This document shows, one piece after another, positions 24,997 through 33,476 of a stretch of 64,000 nt of DNA. The first letter of the stretch is position 1, and every line of letters starts with the position of its first letter. The position numbers were made by a program, and so were the translations under genes. This DNA comes from Actinomadura luzonensis (GTDB lineage: Bacteria; Actinomycetota; Actinomycetes; Streptosporangiales; Streptosporangiaceae): contig NZ_JAKRKC020000001.1 of assembly GCF_022664455.2 (NCBI RefSeq), positions 3,291,001 to 3,355,000 of the forward strand. The letters are read 5' to 3'. The notes below the pieces were generated by a model that saw only the letters and a program-made list of their open reading frames with translations, was not told the DNA's origin and did not search any database.

Positions 24997-25943
24997 CGAT
25001 CGAGCACATCAGGTTCCGCAGCGGCGACGTGCACTGCGCGGCCGACCTCCACCTGCCCCAGGAAGCCGACGGGCCGGTGCCCGGCGTGGTGATGGGACAC
25101 AGCGTCCACATGGTCAAGGAGGCGCTGGCGCCCGGCGCCGCCTACCTGGTCCAGGCCGGCTTCGCCGTCCTCGCCCTCGACTACCGCACCATCGGCGCCA
25201 GCGAGGGCCGGCCGCGCGGCCAGGTCTTCCCGCACCGGTACGTGGACGACGTCCGCAATGCCGTCACCTGCCTCCAGGGCCGGCCCGAGGTCGACGCGGA
25301 CAGGATCGGGCTGTGGGGGCACAGCCTGGGCGCCACCGTGGCGATCCAGGCCGCAGCCCTCGACCGCCGGGTGCGATGCGTCGCCTGCCAGAACCCCAGC
25401 ATGTTCAACGGCTGGCGCGCCATGGAGAAGGCCCGCGGCCGGGCCGGCGTCCAGGCGATGCTCGACGTCGTCGACCAGGACCTGCGGCAACGCCAGGAGA
25501 CCGGCGAGGGCATCCGCATGCCGCTGCTCGGCACCGGCGACCCGCACATCGTGGACTACCTGCGGCTCGCCAAGGAGGTCTTCCCGACGTTCGACGACGA
25601 GGTGGAGGCCGAGTCGCTGGCCCAGGTGCTGCAATGGGCGCCGGAGGCGTTCCTCGAGCGCGTCGCCCCGCGGCCGCTCCTCATGGTCACCGGGCGCGAG
25701 GACCTCACCCACGACATCGACGAGGTCCTGACCGCCTACGACCGGGCCCGCGAACCGAAACGCCTGGAGATCCTGCCCTACGACGAGCGCGGCCTGTCCG
25801 TGGAACCCGGGCTCGGGCAGGCGATGCGGCTCGCGGCCGAATGGTTCCGCCGGCACCTGGTCGAGGCGCAGCCGTTCGTCCCCTCCCCGCCGGCCGCTCG
25901 GGTGCGCGCCGAGGGGCTGCGGCCCGAGTTCACCCCCCAGTGA
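24993..25943 (+). CDS. Alpha/beta hydrolase (dienelactone/peptidase S15-like)
   Basis: 316 residues. An oxyanion-type segment GHSVHMVKEALAP is followed by the elbow GLWGHSLGATVAIQAA with nucleophile Ser. The acid lies in VTGREDLTHD; no distinct GH motif is seen near the C-terminus, where YDERGLSVEP occupies the usual His loop, so the base is uncertain. It starts inside the stop of the monooxygenase (ATGA), so it probably acts on the product or an ester precursor of that enzyme's substrate. Confidence 0.82.
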   Translation: MTIEHIRFRSGDVHCAADLHLPQEADGPVPGVVMGHSVHMVKEALAPGAAYLVQAGFAVLALDYRTIGASEGRPRGQVFPHRYVDDVRNAVTCLQGRPEVDADRIGLWGHSLGATVAIQAAALDRRVRCVACQNPSMFNGWRAMEKARGRAGVQAMLDVVDQDLRQRQETGEGIRMPLLGTGDPHIVDYLRLAKEVFPTFDDEVEAESLAQVLQWAPEAFLERVAPRPLLMVTGREDLTHDIDEVLTAYDRAREPKRLEILPYDERGLSVEPGLGQAMRLAAEWFRRHLVEAQPFVPSPPAARVRAEGLRPEFTPQ

Positions 25944-26019
25944 CCGTTCACGCGCCTTCTGCACCGAACCCGCACCGATGGCGCGCGTCGTCCGCACACG
26001 CGTCTGCTTGGCTGGCGTC

Positions 26020-26352
26020 ATGACGGAGCGTGCGCGGGACATCTTCTGGACGTTCGGATGCGGGCTCTCCGTGGTCATCGCCGTCGGGTGCGCGACGTTC
26101 GGGACCTTCCTCGACCTTCACCTGGTGGCCCGCGCGCAGCTCTACTGCCAGGGCGACCTGAGCTCCGGCGAGAGGTTCGCCGGCGTCTGGTGGTCGCTGA
26201 GCCGGGTCGTGATCTTCCCGATCGTCTCGGTGTTGTCGGCGCTGGCCGCGCAGGCGCTCCACCTGCCGGCCCGGCTGCCCTGGCCGGCCGCCGTCGTGGT
26301 TGCCCTCGTAGGCCGGTCCGGCGGCGGACAAGCTCTAGGCTGGCGGGGGTGA
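26020..26352 (+). CDS. Small hypothetical membrane protein
   Basis: 110 residues from ATG 26020. Three hydrophobic stretches are visible: FGCGLSVVIAVGCATFGTFL, VVIFPIVSVLSALAAQAL and PWPAAVVVALVG. No known motif. The last four bases overlap the GTG start of the ROK regulator, so the two are probably translated together. An ATG at 25978 would add 14 residues. Function unknown. Confidence 0.5.
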   Translation: MTERARDIFWTFGCGLSVVIAVGCATFGTFLDLHLVARAQLYCQGDLSSGERFAGVWWSLSRVVIFPIVSVLSALAAQALHLPARLPWPAAVVVALVGRSGGGQALGWRG

Positions 26353-27563
26353 CGGGATCGGCGGCGGGCGCGCGGACGCAGGAGCAGATGCGGCAGCGGA
26401 ACCTGAGCGAGGTGCTGAGACGCGTCCACCAGGAGGGCGCCGTGTCACGGGCCGCGCTGGGCCGCCGGATGGGCCTCAACCGCAGCACGATCATGGACCT
26501 GACCGCCGAGCTGATCGCGGCCGGCCTCGTCCGCGAGGGCGTCCCCACCGGCCGGGGCCGCGCGGGGCGGCCGTCCATCGTGGTCATGCCCGAGCAGGAG
26601 AAGGTGTACGGGCTCGCCTTCGACGTCGCCGTTGACCGGCTGCTCGCGGCCCGGGTCGGGCTCGGCGGCCGGGTCCTCGACCGGCGCGAGGCCGTCCGCG
26701 CCCGCGCGGGGGTGGATCTGGAGGACGTCGTCGGCGTCCTCGCCGCCTTCGGCCGTGAGCTGGTCGCCGGGGCCGGTCCTGGGGCGTCGTGCGTGGGGGT
26801 CGGCGCGTCGTACTGCGGGTTGATCAGGCGCGCCGACGGCACGGTCCGGTACGGGCCGCACCTCGGCTGGGTGGACCAGGCGTTCGGGCCGGAGCTCGCC
26901 GCCGGGCTCGGCCTCGGGCTGCCCGTCGAGGTCGGCAACGAGGCGCACCTGGGCGCGGTCGCCGAGCACGTGCGCGGCGCGGGACGCGACGTGGACAACC
27001 TCATCTACCTGCACGGGGACGTCGGCGTCGGCGGCGGCATCATCGTCGGCGGCACACTCCTGGACGGCGACGCGGGCTACGGCTGCGAGCTCGGGCACAT
27101 GCTGGTCAACCCGTTCGACGGCCGGCCGTGCCTGTGCGGGTCGCGCGGCTGCCTGGAGGCCGAGGTGGGGGAGGAGGCGCTGCTCGACTACGCGGGACGG
27201 GCCGCCGACCTCGTCGGACGCGACGGCATCCGGGCCGTCGTCGCCCTCGCCGGCGCCGGTGACGCCCGCGCTCGGGACGCCCTCGACCGGGTCGGCGACT
27301 GGCTCGGCGTCGGCGTCGTCAACCTCATCAACCTGTTCAACCCGGCGCTCGTGGTCTTCGGCGGCATGCTCAGCGACGTCTACCCGGCGGCGGCGTCCCG
27401 TGTGCGCGCGCGGATCGACGCGCATGTGCTGCCGGTGTCTCGTGAACGGGTCCGCCTGGCCGTGACGGCCCTGGGCGACGACACCACGCTCGCCGGGGCG
27501 GCCGAACTCGCCTTCGCCGACCTCCTGGACAACCCGCTCGGCGCGCCGGCCGCCCTGCGGTGA
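26349..27563 (+). CDS. ROK family transcriptional regulator
   Basis: 404 residues from GTG 26349. An N-terminal winged HTH (LSEVLRRVHQEGAVSRAALGRRMGLNRSTIMDLTAELIAAGLV) is followed by a sugar-kinase-like ROK domain. The zinc-binding signature GHMLVN...CLCGSRGCLEAEVGEE is intact, with His and three Cys. The full kinase catalytic DxGxT motif is not evident, as in NagC/XylR-type regulators. It probably controls sugar catabolism, but no sugar genes are next to it; the closest are at 43-53 kb. Confidence 0.92.
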   Translation: MTGSAAGARTQEQMRQRNLSEVLRRVHQEGAVSRAALGRRMGLNRSTIMDLTAELIAAGLVREGVPTGRGRAGRPSIVVMPEQEKVYGLAFDVAVDRLLAARVGLGGRVLDRREAVRARAGVDLEDVVGVLAAFGRELVAGAGPGASCVGVGASYCGLIRRADGTVRYGPHLGWVDQAFGPELAAGLGLGLPVEVGNEAHLGAVAEHVRGAGRDVDNLIYLHGDVGVGGGIIVGGTLLDGDAGYGCELGHMLVNPFDGRPCLCGSRGCLEAEVGEEALLDYAGRAADLVGRDGIRAVVALAGAGDARARDALDRVGDWLGVGVVNLINLFNPALVVFGGMLSDVYPAAASRVRARIDAHVLPVSRERVRLAVTALGDDTTLAGAAELAFADLLDNPLGAPAALR

Positions 27564-27578
27564 CGGCGCCGGGCCGGC

Positions 27579-28052
27579 TCATCGCGGGCGCGGCGCCGCC
27601 TTGCGCTCGTGCCAGCGGCGCATCATGGCGCGGGTCTCGTCCCTGAGGAACTGGATGAGCTCCAGCGTCTCGTTCAGCCGGTCGGCCGCCGGTGAGGCGC
27701 CCAGGATCGCGAGGCCTTCCCGCAGGTCGGCCTCGCCCCGATCCAGGAACGGGTTGGCGAGGAACGTGGACTCGTACCACGAGCCGTCCACGACGTAGGC
27801 GTGGCGGCGCGATCCCGGGTCGCGCTCGGTGCGGATGAGGCGGAGCTGGACCAGGTAGCGGACGGCGCCCGAGACGCCGCCGGTGCTGGCCCGCAGCCGT
27901 TCGGCCAGCTCGGCCGCGGTCATCCGGCCGCTCTCGCTGGCCAGGAGCGTCGCGAAGACGCGGGCGGCGAGGCGCGGGAAGCCGGCGTCGGTGAGGGTGG
28001 AGGCGAACCGCTCGACGAATCTGCCGAGCTCGTCCCGCTCGTCTTCGCGCAC
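27579..28052 (-). CDS. GbsR/MarR-like transcriptional regulator
   Basis: 157 residues from GTG 28052, chosen because GAAGGGA lies just upstream; a TTG at 28082 would add ten. The winged HTH reads VFATLLASESGRMTAAELAERLRASTGGVSGAVRYLVQLRLIRTERDPGSRRHAYVV. The C-terminal half is helical. The divergent gap to the CocE-type hydrolase holds TTTCA (28104-28108) and TGAAA (28117-28121) as an inverted repeat, a plausible shared operator. Confidence 0.82.
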   Translation of the reverse strand: MREDERDELGRFVERFASTLTDAGFPRLAARVFATLLASESGRMTAAELAERLRASTGGVSGAVRYLVQLRLIRTERDPGSRRHAYVVDGSWYESTFLANPFLDRGEADLREGLAILGASPAADRLNETLELIQFLRDETRAMMRRWHERKAAPRPR

Positions 28053-28170
28053 ATCGCTCCCTTCGTGCGTCCGCAGCGGCAAGGGTACCGCAACCGCACG
28101 AACTTTCAGTAATCATTGAAATTTCATGCCGTTGTGCACCAGACTGCGCAAAAGGAGATGCGGAGGAGAG

Positions 28171-29832
28171 ATGAACCAGCCAGCCAAGAACCGGACGGCC
28201 GGGCGACGGCTCGCCGACCTGCTGTGGACGAAGTACGCCCGGCTGCCCGCCGCGACGGGCGACTACAGCGTGACCCGCGACGTGCGGATCCCGATGCGGG
28301 ACGGCGTCGAACTGCTCGCCGACCTCCTGGAGCCGAAGGGGCCGGCGTCGGGGACGATCCTCGTCAATTCCCCCTACGGCTACAACGTGATGGGCACGGC
28401 GATGACGGGCGGGCTGTTCGCCTGCCGCGGCTACCGGGTGCTGCTGGTCCGGTGGCGGGGCACGTTCGGGTCAGGGGGCACCTTCGAGCCGCACATGCGG
28501 GAGGCCGGCGACGCGGCCGACATCGTGGCGTGGATGCGCGAGCAGCCGTGGTTCGACGGGCGTTTCGCCGCGCACGGCTTCTCCTCCGTCGGCTTCGCCG
28601 CGTGGGCCCTGCTGATGGATCCGCCTCCCGAGCTGGTGACCGCGGTGATCGCGTGCGCGCCCCACGACTTCCGGGCCCTCGCCCACCCCGGCGGGGCTTT
28701 CCTGCTGAGCACGATGCTGGAGTGGTCGTTCGTCACGACCAGGCAGGAGGAGCCCATCCTGCCGCGCGTGCTCGGGGTCATGTCGGCCCGGGGCCGCGTC
28801 AAGAAGGCCCTGGCGGCCCTGCCGCTGGCCGGCGCCGCCGAGGAGCTGCTGGACGGGAAGGCGCCCTGGTACCGCGAGTGGGTGAGCCGGCGGGACCTGG
28901 AGGACCCGTGGTGGAAGCGCGCCGACCTGACGCCGGCGCTGGAGCGAGCCCGCGTCCCGGTGCTGCTGCAGGGCGGCTGGCAGGACGGTTTCCTGCGCCA
29001 GACGCTGGCGGGGTACGCGCGGCTGGCCGGGCGGGGCGTCGAGGCCGGGCTCACCATGGGCCCGTGGACGCATGCCCAGGCGGGCGCCGAGGGCACCCGC
29101 GTCCTGCTGCCCGAAGCCCTCGCCTGGTTCGACGAGCACCTGGCCGGGTCGCGCCGGCAGCGCCGGGCGGCGCCGGTCAGGGTGTTCGTCAGCGGCCCCG
29201 GCGGAGGGTGGCGCGACCTTCCGGCGTGGCCGCCGGCGACGGCCGAGCGGATCCTGTACCTCCGCTCCGGCGGCCTCCTGGCCGCTCAGCCCGCGGGCGC
29301 GGGGGAGACGGCCGGGTTCACCTACGACCCCGCCGACCCGACCCCCACTTACGGCGGGGCGTTCGTCACGCAGGTCTCCCCGGGGCTGACCGCGGGCTAC
29401 ACGGACGACAGCGCGCTCGCCACGCGTCCCGACGTGCTGGCGTTCACGTCGGAGCCGCTGAGCGCGGAGGTGGAGGTCGCCGGCGGCCCGGTGGTGGAGC
29501 TGGGCCACAGCTCCGACAATCCCCACGCCGACCTGTTCGTCCGGGTGTCGGAGGTGGACGCCCGGGGCCGCTCGCGCAACGTCAGCGACGGGTTCGCCCG
29601 GCTCGGCCCCGCGGCGGTCCAGGGGGTGGTCCGCGTGGAGCTGGACGGGGTGGCGCACCGGTTCGCGCGGGGCAGCCGGATCCGGCTGCTCGTCGCGGGC
29701 GGTTCGTTCCCGCGCTGGGAACGGAACCTGGGCACCGGCGAGGACCCGGCCACCTCGGCGAAGACGCTGCCGTCCCGCCGGACGATCGACCTGCCGAGCT
29801 CACGGCTCGCGCTCCCCGTGCAGGACGTGTAG
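28171..29832 (+). CDS. CocE/NonD family acyl-hydrolase
   Basis: 553 residues from ATG 28171 (GGAGGAG 3-9 nt upstream). The alpha/beta hydrolase part carries VRIPMRDGVELLADLLEP, the nucleophile elbow GFSSVG (Ser), GGWQDGFL with the Asp, and MGPWTH with the His. The C-terminal ~200 residues form the jelly-roll X-Pro dipeptidyl-peptidase-like domain (FARLGP...RFARGSRIRLLVAGGSFPRWERN). The family includes cocaine esterase, glutaryl-7-ACA acylase and X-Pro peptidases. No signal peptide. Divergent from the GbsR-like regulator. Confidence 0.9.
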   Translation: MNQPAKNRTAGRRLADLLWTKYARLPAATGDYSVTRDVRIPMRDGVELLADLLEPKGPASGTILVNSPYGYNVMGTAMTGGLFACRGYRVLLVRWRGTFGSGGTFEPHMREAGDAADIVAWMREQPWFDGRFAAHGFSSVGFAAWALLMDPPPELVTAVIACAPHDFRALAHPGGAFLLSTMLEWSFVTTRQEEPILPRVLGVMSARGRVKKALAALPLAGAAEELLDGKAPWYREWVSRRDLEDPWWKRADLTPALERARVPVLLQGGWQDGFLRQTLAGYARLAGRGVEAGLTMGPWTHAQAGAEGTRVLLPEALAWFDEHLAGSRRQRRAAPVRVFVSGPGGGWRDLPAWPPATAERILYLRSGGLLAAQPAGAGETAGFTYDPADPTPTYGGAFVTQVSPGLTAGYTDDSALATRPDVLAFTSEPLSAEVEVAGGPVVELGHSSDNPHADLFVRVSEVDARGRSRNVSDGFARLGPAAVQGVVRVELDGVAHRFARGSRIRLLVAGGSFPRWERNLGTGEDPATSAKTLPSRRTIDLPSSRLALPVQDV

Positions 29833-29916
29833 TCCAGGCGGGCGCCGCCGCCAGATACCTGTTTCTCCTGAACAAAAAGAACAGAACGGCCACTTTCGTA
29901 TCGCGCGAGCGACATC

Positions 29917-29944
29917 TTGTGCTTTTCCGGTAGCTCCGTACGAT
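29917..29944 (+). promoter_or_regulatory. Promoter candidate for the deaminase-like gene
   Basis: TTGTGC (29917-29922), a 16-bp spacer, then TACGAT (29939-29944), resembling the -35/-10 hexamers of the main sigma factor. It lies about 50 bp before the ATG at 29993, in a locally AT-richer stretch (AACAAAAAGAACAGAA just before). Confidence 0.4.
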
Positions 29945-29992
29945 TGCCAGTTGTGCAGGACCCGACAAAAAGCGGAGAGAAAGGAAAAGCTC

Positions 29993-30547
29993 ATGAGCAC
30001 CATGTACGAGGAGAAGCCGAAGCGGCAGCGAGGCGCGGTTTTCAACGCCAATGCGATCGGCGGCGCCTGGGCCGAGCACGTCGTGGCGACGGCGGCGCTC
30101 GTGGCCAGCCAGAACCAGCCCATGGCCGCCGGGCAGGCGACCTCCTGCCGGATGTCCTGGGGCCCGCACCACGTCTACGACGGCCATTCGAGCTCCGGCT
30201 ACCACGGCGAGATCGACTGCCTGAACCAGGCCTACCTGGCGGGCGCCACGCTCGGCGCGGGAACGTTCCAGGCGCTGTCCAACCCCGTCTGCCTGGTGTG
30301 CTGCACCGTCCTCCACGCCGTCGGCATCACGACCGTGCCGGCCAAGGCCGGCGGGTCGAAGGAGTACGGCAACTACTCGCTGCCCGGCTGGGTGTTCGAC
30401 GACGAGGCGCCGGGCGGGGTGCTGTCGAACGTCCTCGGCGGCACGGCGTACGAGGCGTGGATGAAACTGTCCGACGAGGCCAGGAAGCGGGCGGACAACC
30501 GCAGCGAGCTCATCAAGCAAATGGTGGCGCTGCTGCGCAAGTACTGA
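29993..30547 (+). CDS. Unknown protein with a cytidine-deaminase-like zinc signature
   Basis: 184 residues, not recognised as a named family. His71-Gly-Glu73 is followed 24 residues later by Pro98-Val-Cys100-Leu-Val-Cys103. This resembles the HxE...PCxxC zinc site of the deaminase superfamily, but with one extra residue between Pro and Cys. A third Cys (104) follows. The N-terminus (KPKRQRG) is basic and there is no signal peptide; the C-terminus is helical. Good ribosome site (AAAGGAAAAG), own promoter candidate and strong terminator, so it is a one-gene unit. It could act on a nucleoside, nucleotide or nucleic acid. A structural zinc protein is the main alternative. Confidence 0.55.
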   Translation: MSTMYEEKPKRQRGAVFNANAIGGAWAEHVVATAALVASQNQPMAAGQATSCRMSWGPHHVYDGHSSSGYHGEIDCLNQAYLAGATLGAGTFQALSNPVCLVCCTVLHAVGITTVPAKAGGSKEYGNYSLPGWVFDDEAPGGVLSNVLGGTAYEAWMKLSDEARKRADNRSELIKQMVALLRKY

Positions 30548-30562
30548 TGCCGGAAAAGGCGC

Positions 30563-30595
30563 GGAAGCCCGGTCGCGATTTGCGGCCGGGCTTCC
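30563..30595 (+). terminator. Hairpin terminator of the deaminase-like gene
   Basis: GGAAGCCCGG (30563-30572) and CCGGGCTTCC (30586-30595) are a perfect 10-bp inverted repeat with a 13-nt loop. It begins 16 bp after the stop codon and lies before the convergent sigma factor gene, so it may serve both. Confidence 0.8.
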
Positions 30596-30605
30596 GTTCG
30601 TCGCG

Positions 30606-31355
30606 TTATCGAGGGGGCGGAATTTCGATCGAGGCGAGTTTCGCCGGATCGACGATGAGGTGAATATCGGTGATCCGGCCCCCGGCGACGGTGAAGGCGA
30701 TGACGGAGAGAGGGGTTCCGTCGGAGCGCCACGACATGTGGCCGGGCACGCCGTTGACCAGCACGGGCCGCTGGCGGGCCACCTCGCCGGCGAACATGCG
30801 GGCGCCGGAGGCGACCGCGGTGGCGCCGAGGGTGACGACGACGCCGCCCGGGGTGTCGACGGTCAGCTTCACGTCCGGGTCCAGGACGCGCAGGAGCGCC
30901 TCGAAGTCGCCGCCCAGCGCGGCGGCCCGGAACGCCTGGACCGCCTCCCGGTGCTCGGGGCCGGGACCCGCCGGCCGGTCCCTCGTGGCCTGGACCTTGC
31001 GGCGGGCGCGGCTCGCGGTCATCTTGGCGGCGTCGGCGGACTTGCCCAGGATCTGGCCGATCTCGTGGAACGGGACCGCGAACATGTCGTGCAGGACGAA
31101 CGCCAGGCGCTCGGCGGGGGTGAGCGAGTCGAGCACGACGAGCAGGGCGAGGCCCATCGCGTCGGCCAGCGCCGCCTGCTCGTCCGGCGTGGGCTCGTCG
31201 GCCGGCGTCACCACGAGGTCCCCGAACTCGTGCCCGTAGGCGGTCTCGGGACGGGCTTGGCGGGATCGCAGCAGGTCCAGGCTGATGCGGCCGACCACGG
31301 TGGTCAGCCGGTCGCGCTGGGCCTCGAACGCCTCCGTGACGGCGTGGGCGATCAC
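30606..31355 (-). CDS. ECF sigma factor with a deletion in the sigma-2 domain and a SnoaL-like tail
   Basis: 249 residues. After VIAHAVTEAFEAQRDRL the sequence jumps directly to TTVVGRISLDLLRSRQ. In relatives about 40 residues (YRMLGS...DAEDAVQEAWLRL...GGWL) lie between, forming the core-binding and -10-recognition parts of sigma-2. The frame is kept. Sigma-4 (LAFVLHDMFAVPFHEIGQILGKSADAAKMTASRARRKVQ) and the SnoaL/NTF2 tail are intact. GTG 31355 overlaps the VOC stop codon (GTGA), so the start is firm. As a sigma factor it should be crippled; it could still bind DNA through sigma-4 or act as a decoy. Confidence 0.75.
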   Translation of the reverse strand: MIAHAVTEAFEAQRDRLTTVVGRISLDLLRSRQARPETAYGHEFGDLVVTPADEPTPDEQAALADAMGLALLVVLDSLTPAERLAFVLHDMFAVPFHEIGQILGKSADAAKMTASRARRKVQATRDRPAGPGPEHREAVQAFRAAALGGDFEALLRVLDPDVKLTVDTPGGVVVTLGATAVASGARMFAGEVARQRPVLVNGVPGHMSWRSDGTPLSVIAFTVAGGRITDIHLIVDPAKLASIEIPPPR

Positions 31356-31633
31356 GGGTTGCGCGGCTTCCGCTGCTGGCGGAGCGAGATCCGGTTGCCG
31401 TCCGGGTCCACCGCCTCCGCGCGGACCCCGAACGGGTAGTCCCCGGGTTCGGGTTCGGCGAAGGTGACGCCGCGCGTGCGCATGACCTCGAAATCCTTCC
31501 GCAGGTCGTCGGATTCGAGGATCAACGGGCCGGGCACGGCGTCCTGGCCGTCCTCGCCCGGCTGCCCCGCGGCCGCCGGGTGCGACCACAGGAGGATCTG
31601 CACCGCGCTGCCAGGAACGATGGTGGTCAGCAT
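31352..31633 (-). CDS. VOC (glyoxalase) superfamily protein, N-terminally shortened
   Basis: 93 residues against about 120-130 for the family. It begins MLTTIVPGSAVQILLW, corresponding to the fourth beta-strand, and continues GPLILESDDLRKDFEVMRTRGVTFAEPEPGD...VDPDGNRISLRQQ. The first beta-alpha-beta-beta-beta half, including one set of metal ligands, is absent. Yet it has its own ribosome site (GCGGAG) and an intact promoter motif about 40 bp upstream. It overlaps the sigma gene by 4 bp. VOC partners are common beside ECF41/SigJ-like genes. Probably inactive as an enzyme. Confidence 0.65.
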   Translation of the reverse strand: MLTTIVPGSAVQILLWSHPAAAGQPGEDGQDAVPGPLILESDDLRKDFEVMRTRGVTFAEPEPGDYPFGVRAEAVDPDGNRISLRQQRKPRNP

Positions 31634-31673
31634 CCTGTTCTCCGCTTCGCTCGTGTTCGGTCGTCGCCCCTAT

Positions 31674-31700
31674 GACGAGCGCGGGCGGAGGAAGGTAACA
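31674..31700 (-). promoter_or_regulatory. ECF-type promoter candidate for the VOC-sigma operon
   Basis: Read on the minus strand: TGTTACC (31700-31694), a 16-bp spacer, then CGTC (31677-31674). This is the same architecture as TGTCACA-N16-CGTC of ECF41-type autoregulated promoters and as the motif at 2115-2141. It lies 41 bp before the VOC start. Confidence 0.6.
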
Positions 31701-31702
31701 GG

Positions 31703-32644
31703 CTACTTGGACTCGACCCGTCCGACCGCGTCCGCCCCGGTCGTCAGGGCTTCGCAGGCCGTCCGCCAGGCGGGGTCGCCGGGCCGGAGCCGGGTGCGCA
31801 GGTACGCCGCGGTGAGGCGGCCGAGGGCGGCGACCCGCTCGGGGCTCTCGTCGGTGGTCTCCGCGGCGTCGTAGCCGGAGATGCCGCCGAGCAGGTGCCC
31901 GGCGCCGAACAGCGTGAGCAGGGTCTTGGGCGCGGGCGCGAGATGGTACGGGTCGGCGTGCCAGTCGGGGCCGACGTCGGTGAAGTGGCGGGAGTCGTCC
32001 TTGTCGCCGGCGACGACCAGGGCGGGCGTGGTCATCGTGGAGAAGTCGGTGGTGTGGAAGAACGGCACCTTCTCGGCCATCCAGCCGTTGAGGACGTCGC
32101 CGCCCCTGCCCGGCGCGGCCAGCAGGACGCCCGCCTTGATGCGCGGCTCGGCGAGGCTCACCTCCTCGCCGGTGCCGGGGTCGGTGATCCGGGCGCCGAG
32201 CAGGAGAGCGGCGGTGTGGCCGCCGAGCGAGTGCCCGGCGACCGCGACCTGGTCGTGGTCGAGCCGCCCGGCGAGCTGCGGCACCGTGCTCTCGAGCTCG
32301 CCGAGGCGGTCGAGGATGCGGCTCATGTCCTCGGCGCGCGAGCGCCAGAAGAAGGGGGCTCCTGGGGCGTCGGCGAGCCGGTGGCTGAGGGTGCGGGAGC
32401 TGAGGTGCGTGGGCTGGACGACGGCGAACCCGGCGGCCGCCCACAGGTCGGCGATGGGCGCGTACCCGTGCAGGGAGGAGAGGTGGTTGGAGCCGCCGTG
32501 GCCGTGGGAGAGCAGGACGACGGGCAGCCCGGTCCCGGTCGCGGGCGCGGAGACGCGGACGTGGAGGTCCACGGGGCGGCCGGGCACGGACAGGACCACC
32601 GGGCTGTAGGACAGGACGGGGGTGGGGGAGGCGGGTGCACTCAT
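31703..32644 (-). CDS. Alpha/beta hydrolase (chlorophyllase/PAF-acetylhydrolase-like)
   Basis: 313 residues. The oxyanion segment is VVLLSHGHGGSNHLSSLHGYAPIADLWAAAG, the nucleophile elbow is VAGHSLGGHTAALLLG, the acid lies in VVAGDKDDSRHF and the base His in FGAGHLLGGISG. No signal peptide despite the Ser/Pro-rich start, so cytosolic. It has its own TTGACA-type promoter upstream, and its 3' end abuts the ECF-type promoter at 31674-31700. The substrate is unknown. Confidence 0.88.
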   Translation of the reverse strand: MSAPASPTPVLSYSPVVLSVPGRPVDLHVRVSAPATGTGLPVVLLSHGHGGSNHLSSLHGYAPIADLWAAAGFAVVQPTHLSSRTLSHRLADAPGAPFFWRSRAEDMSRILDRLGELESTVPQLAGRLDHDQVAVAGHSLGGHTAALLLGARITDPGTGEEVSLAEPRIKAGVLLAAPGRGGDVLNGWMAEKVPFFHTTDFSTMTTPALVVAGDKDDSRHFTDVGPDWHADPYHLAPAPKTLLTLFGAGHLLGGISGYDAAETTDESPERVAALGRLTAAYLRTRLRPGDPAWRTACEALTTGADAVGRVESK

Positions 32645-32694
32645 GGCGTGCGGGTCCCTTCTTGGCGGGGTGGGAAGCGGTACGTTGTCCCGGT

Positions 32695-32724
32695 TATATT
32701 CGGATCAATGTCCCGTTTTGTCAA
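32695..32724 (-). promoter_or_regulatory. Promoter candidate of the alpha/beta hydrolase gene
   Basis: On the minus strand TTGACA (32724-32719), an 18-bp spacer, then AATATA (32700-32695). Two direct copies of TGTCCCG on the plus strand (near 32687 and 32709) overlap the promoter and could be an operator. Confidence 0.45.
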
Positions 32725-33476
32725 ACCGGCAGCGGATGCGCCTCCCGCGCGCTCAGCCCTGGCTTCGGCCGGCGCCGCAGAGCGCCCGCAGCGCGTCGAC
32801 GTCGACCTCGCGAAGATGACCAGGACCCCGGTATGCCACCCTTGACCTCCTGCACCAGGTGATCAGCGACGACAGGGCCGACTTCGACCTGCGGGCGCAG
32901 GCGCTCGGCGAACGGGCCGGCGGACCTGGCGCCCTGCCGGGCCGGGGAGGCTGTCGACGTCCTGCTGGGCATCGCCGGTGACGAGCGGATCGAGGCCGCG
33001 CCGGCCGCGAACGCTGCCCACGCCCTCGCCCGCCTTCGCCCCGATCGCCGTGCCGAGACCGTCACACGCCCGCTGGCCCTGCGACCCGACGCGGAAGCGG
33101 CGCCCGGCACCCGCCATCACATCGACAACACGCTGGACGGACTGGCACCACCGCCGCAGCTGGTGATCAGGTCGTGTGACGACCTGCCGTACCGGTCCAG
33201 GCACAGCCGGTGGGCGTTCTTACCGGACTTCTTGTCGGCGACGATCCACTGGTGGACACCCGCGCGTCCCCGATGCGGATCTCGGTGGGTCGGGTAGGGA
33301 AGACGGCGAACGGGTCGGCGGGCCGCCTGGGAATTGGGCGAGATCGTCGAACGCTACGACGAATCAGGGGATGATCGCCAAGTCGCCTGTCAGACCGCTT
33401 CACAGATCACCGATGAGTTCGACTGGCCCCCCGAGTCAGTCCCAGCACAACGAACCTACCGATAAGGGGCTATCCC
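32725..33476 (+). other. Intergenic stretch with decayed coding debris
   Basis: About 750 bp without an intact gene. Plus-strand frames at 32835-32940 (LDLLHQVISDDRADFDLRAQALGERA) and, after a frameshift, at 32950-33170 (AVDVLLGIAGDERIEAA...AHALARL) resemble HEAT-like helical repeats of actinobacterial proteins. On the minus strand at 33180-33265, HQWIVADKKSGKNAHRLCLDRYG is an unassigned fragment. I see no start with a ribosome site for any of them. Confidence 0.25.
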
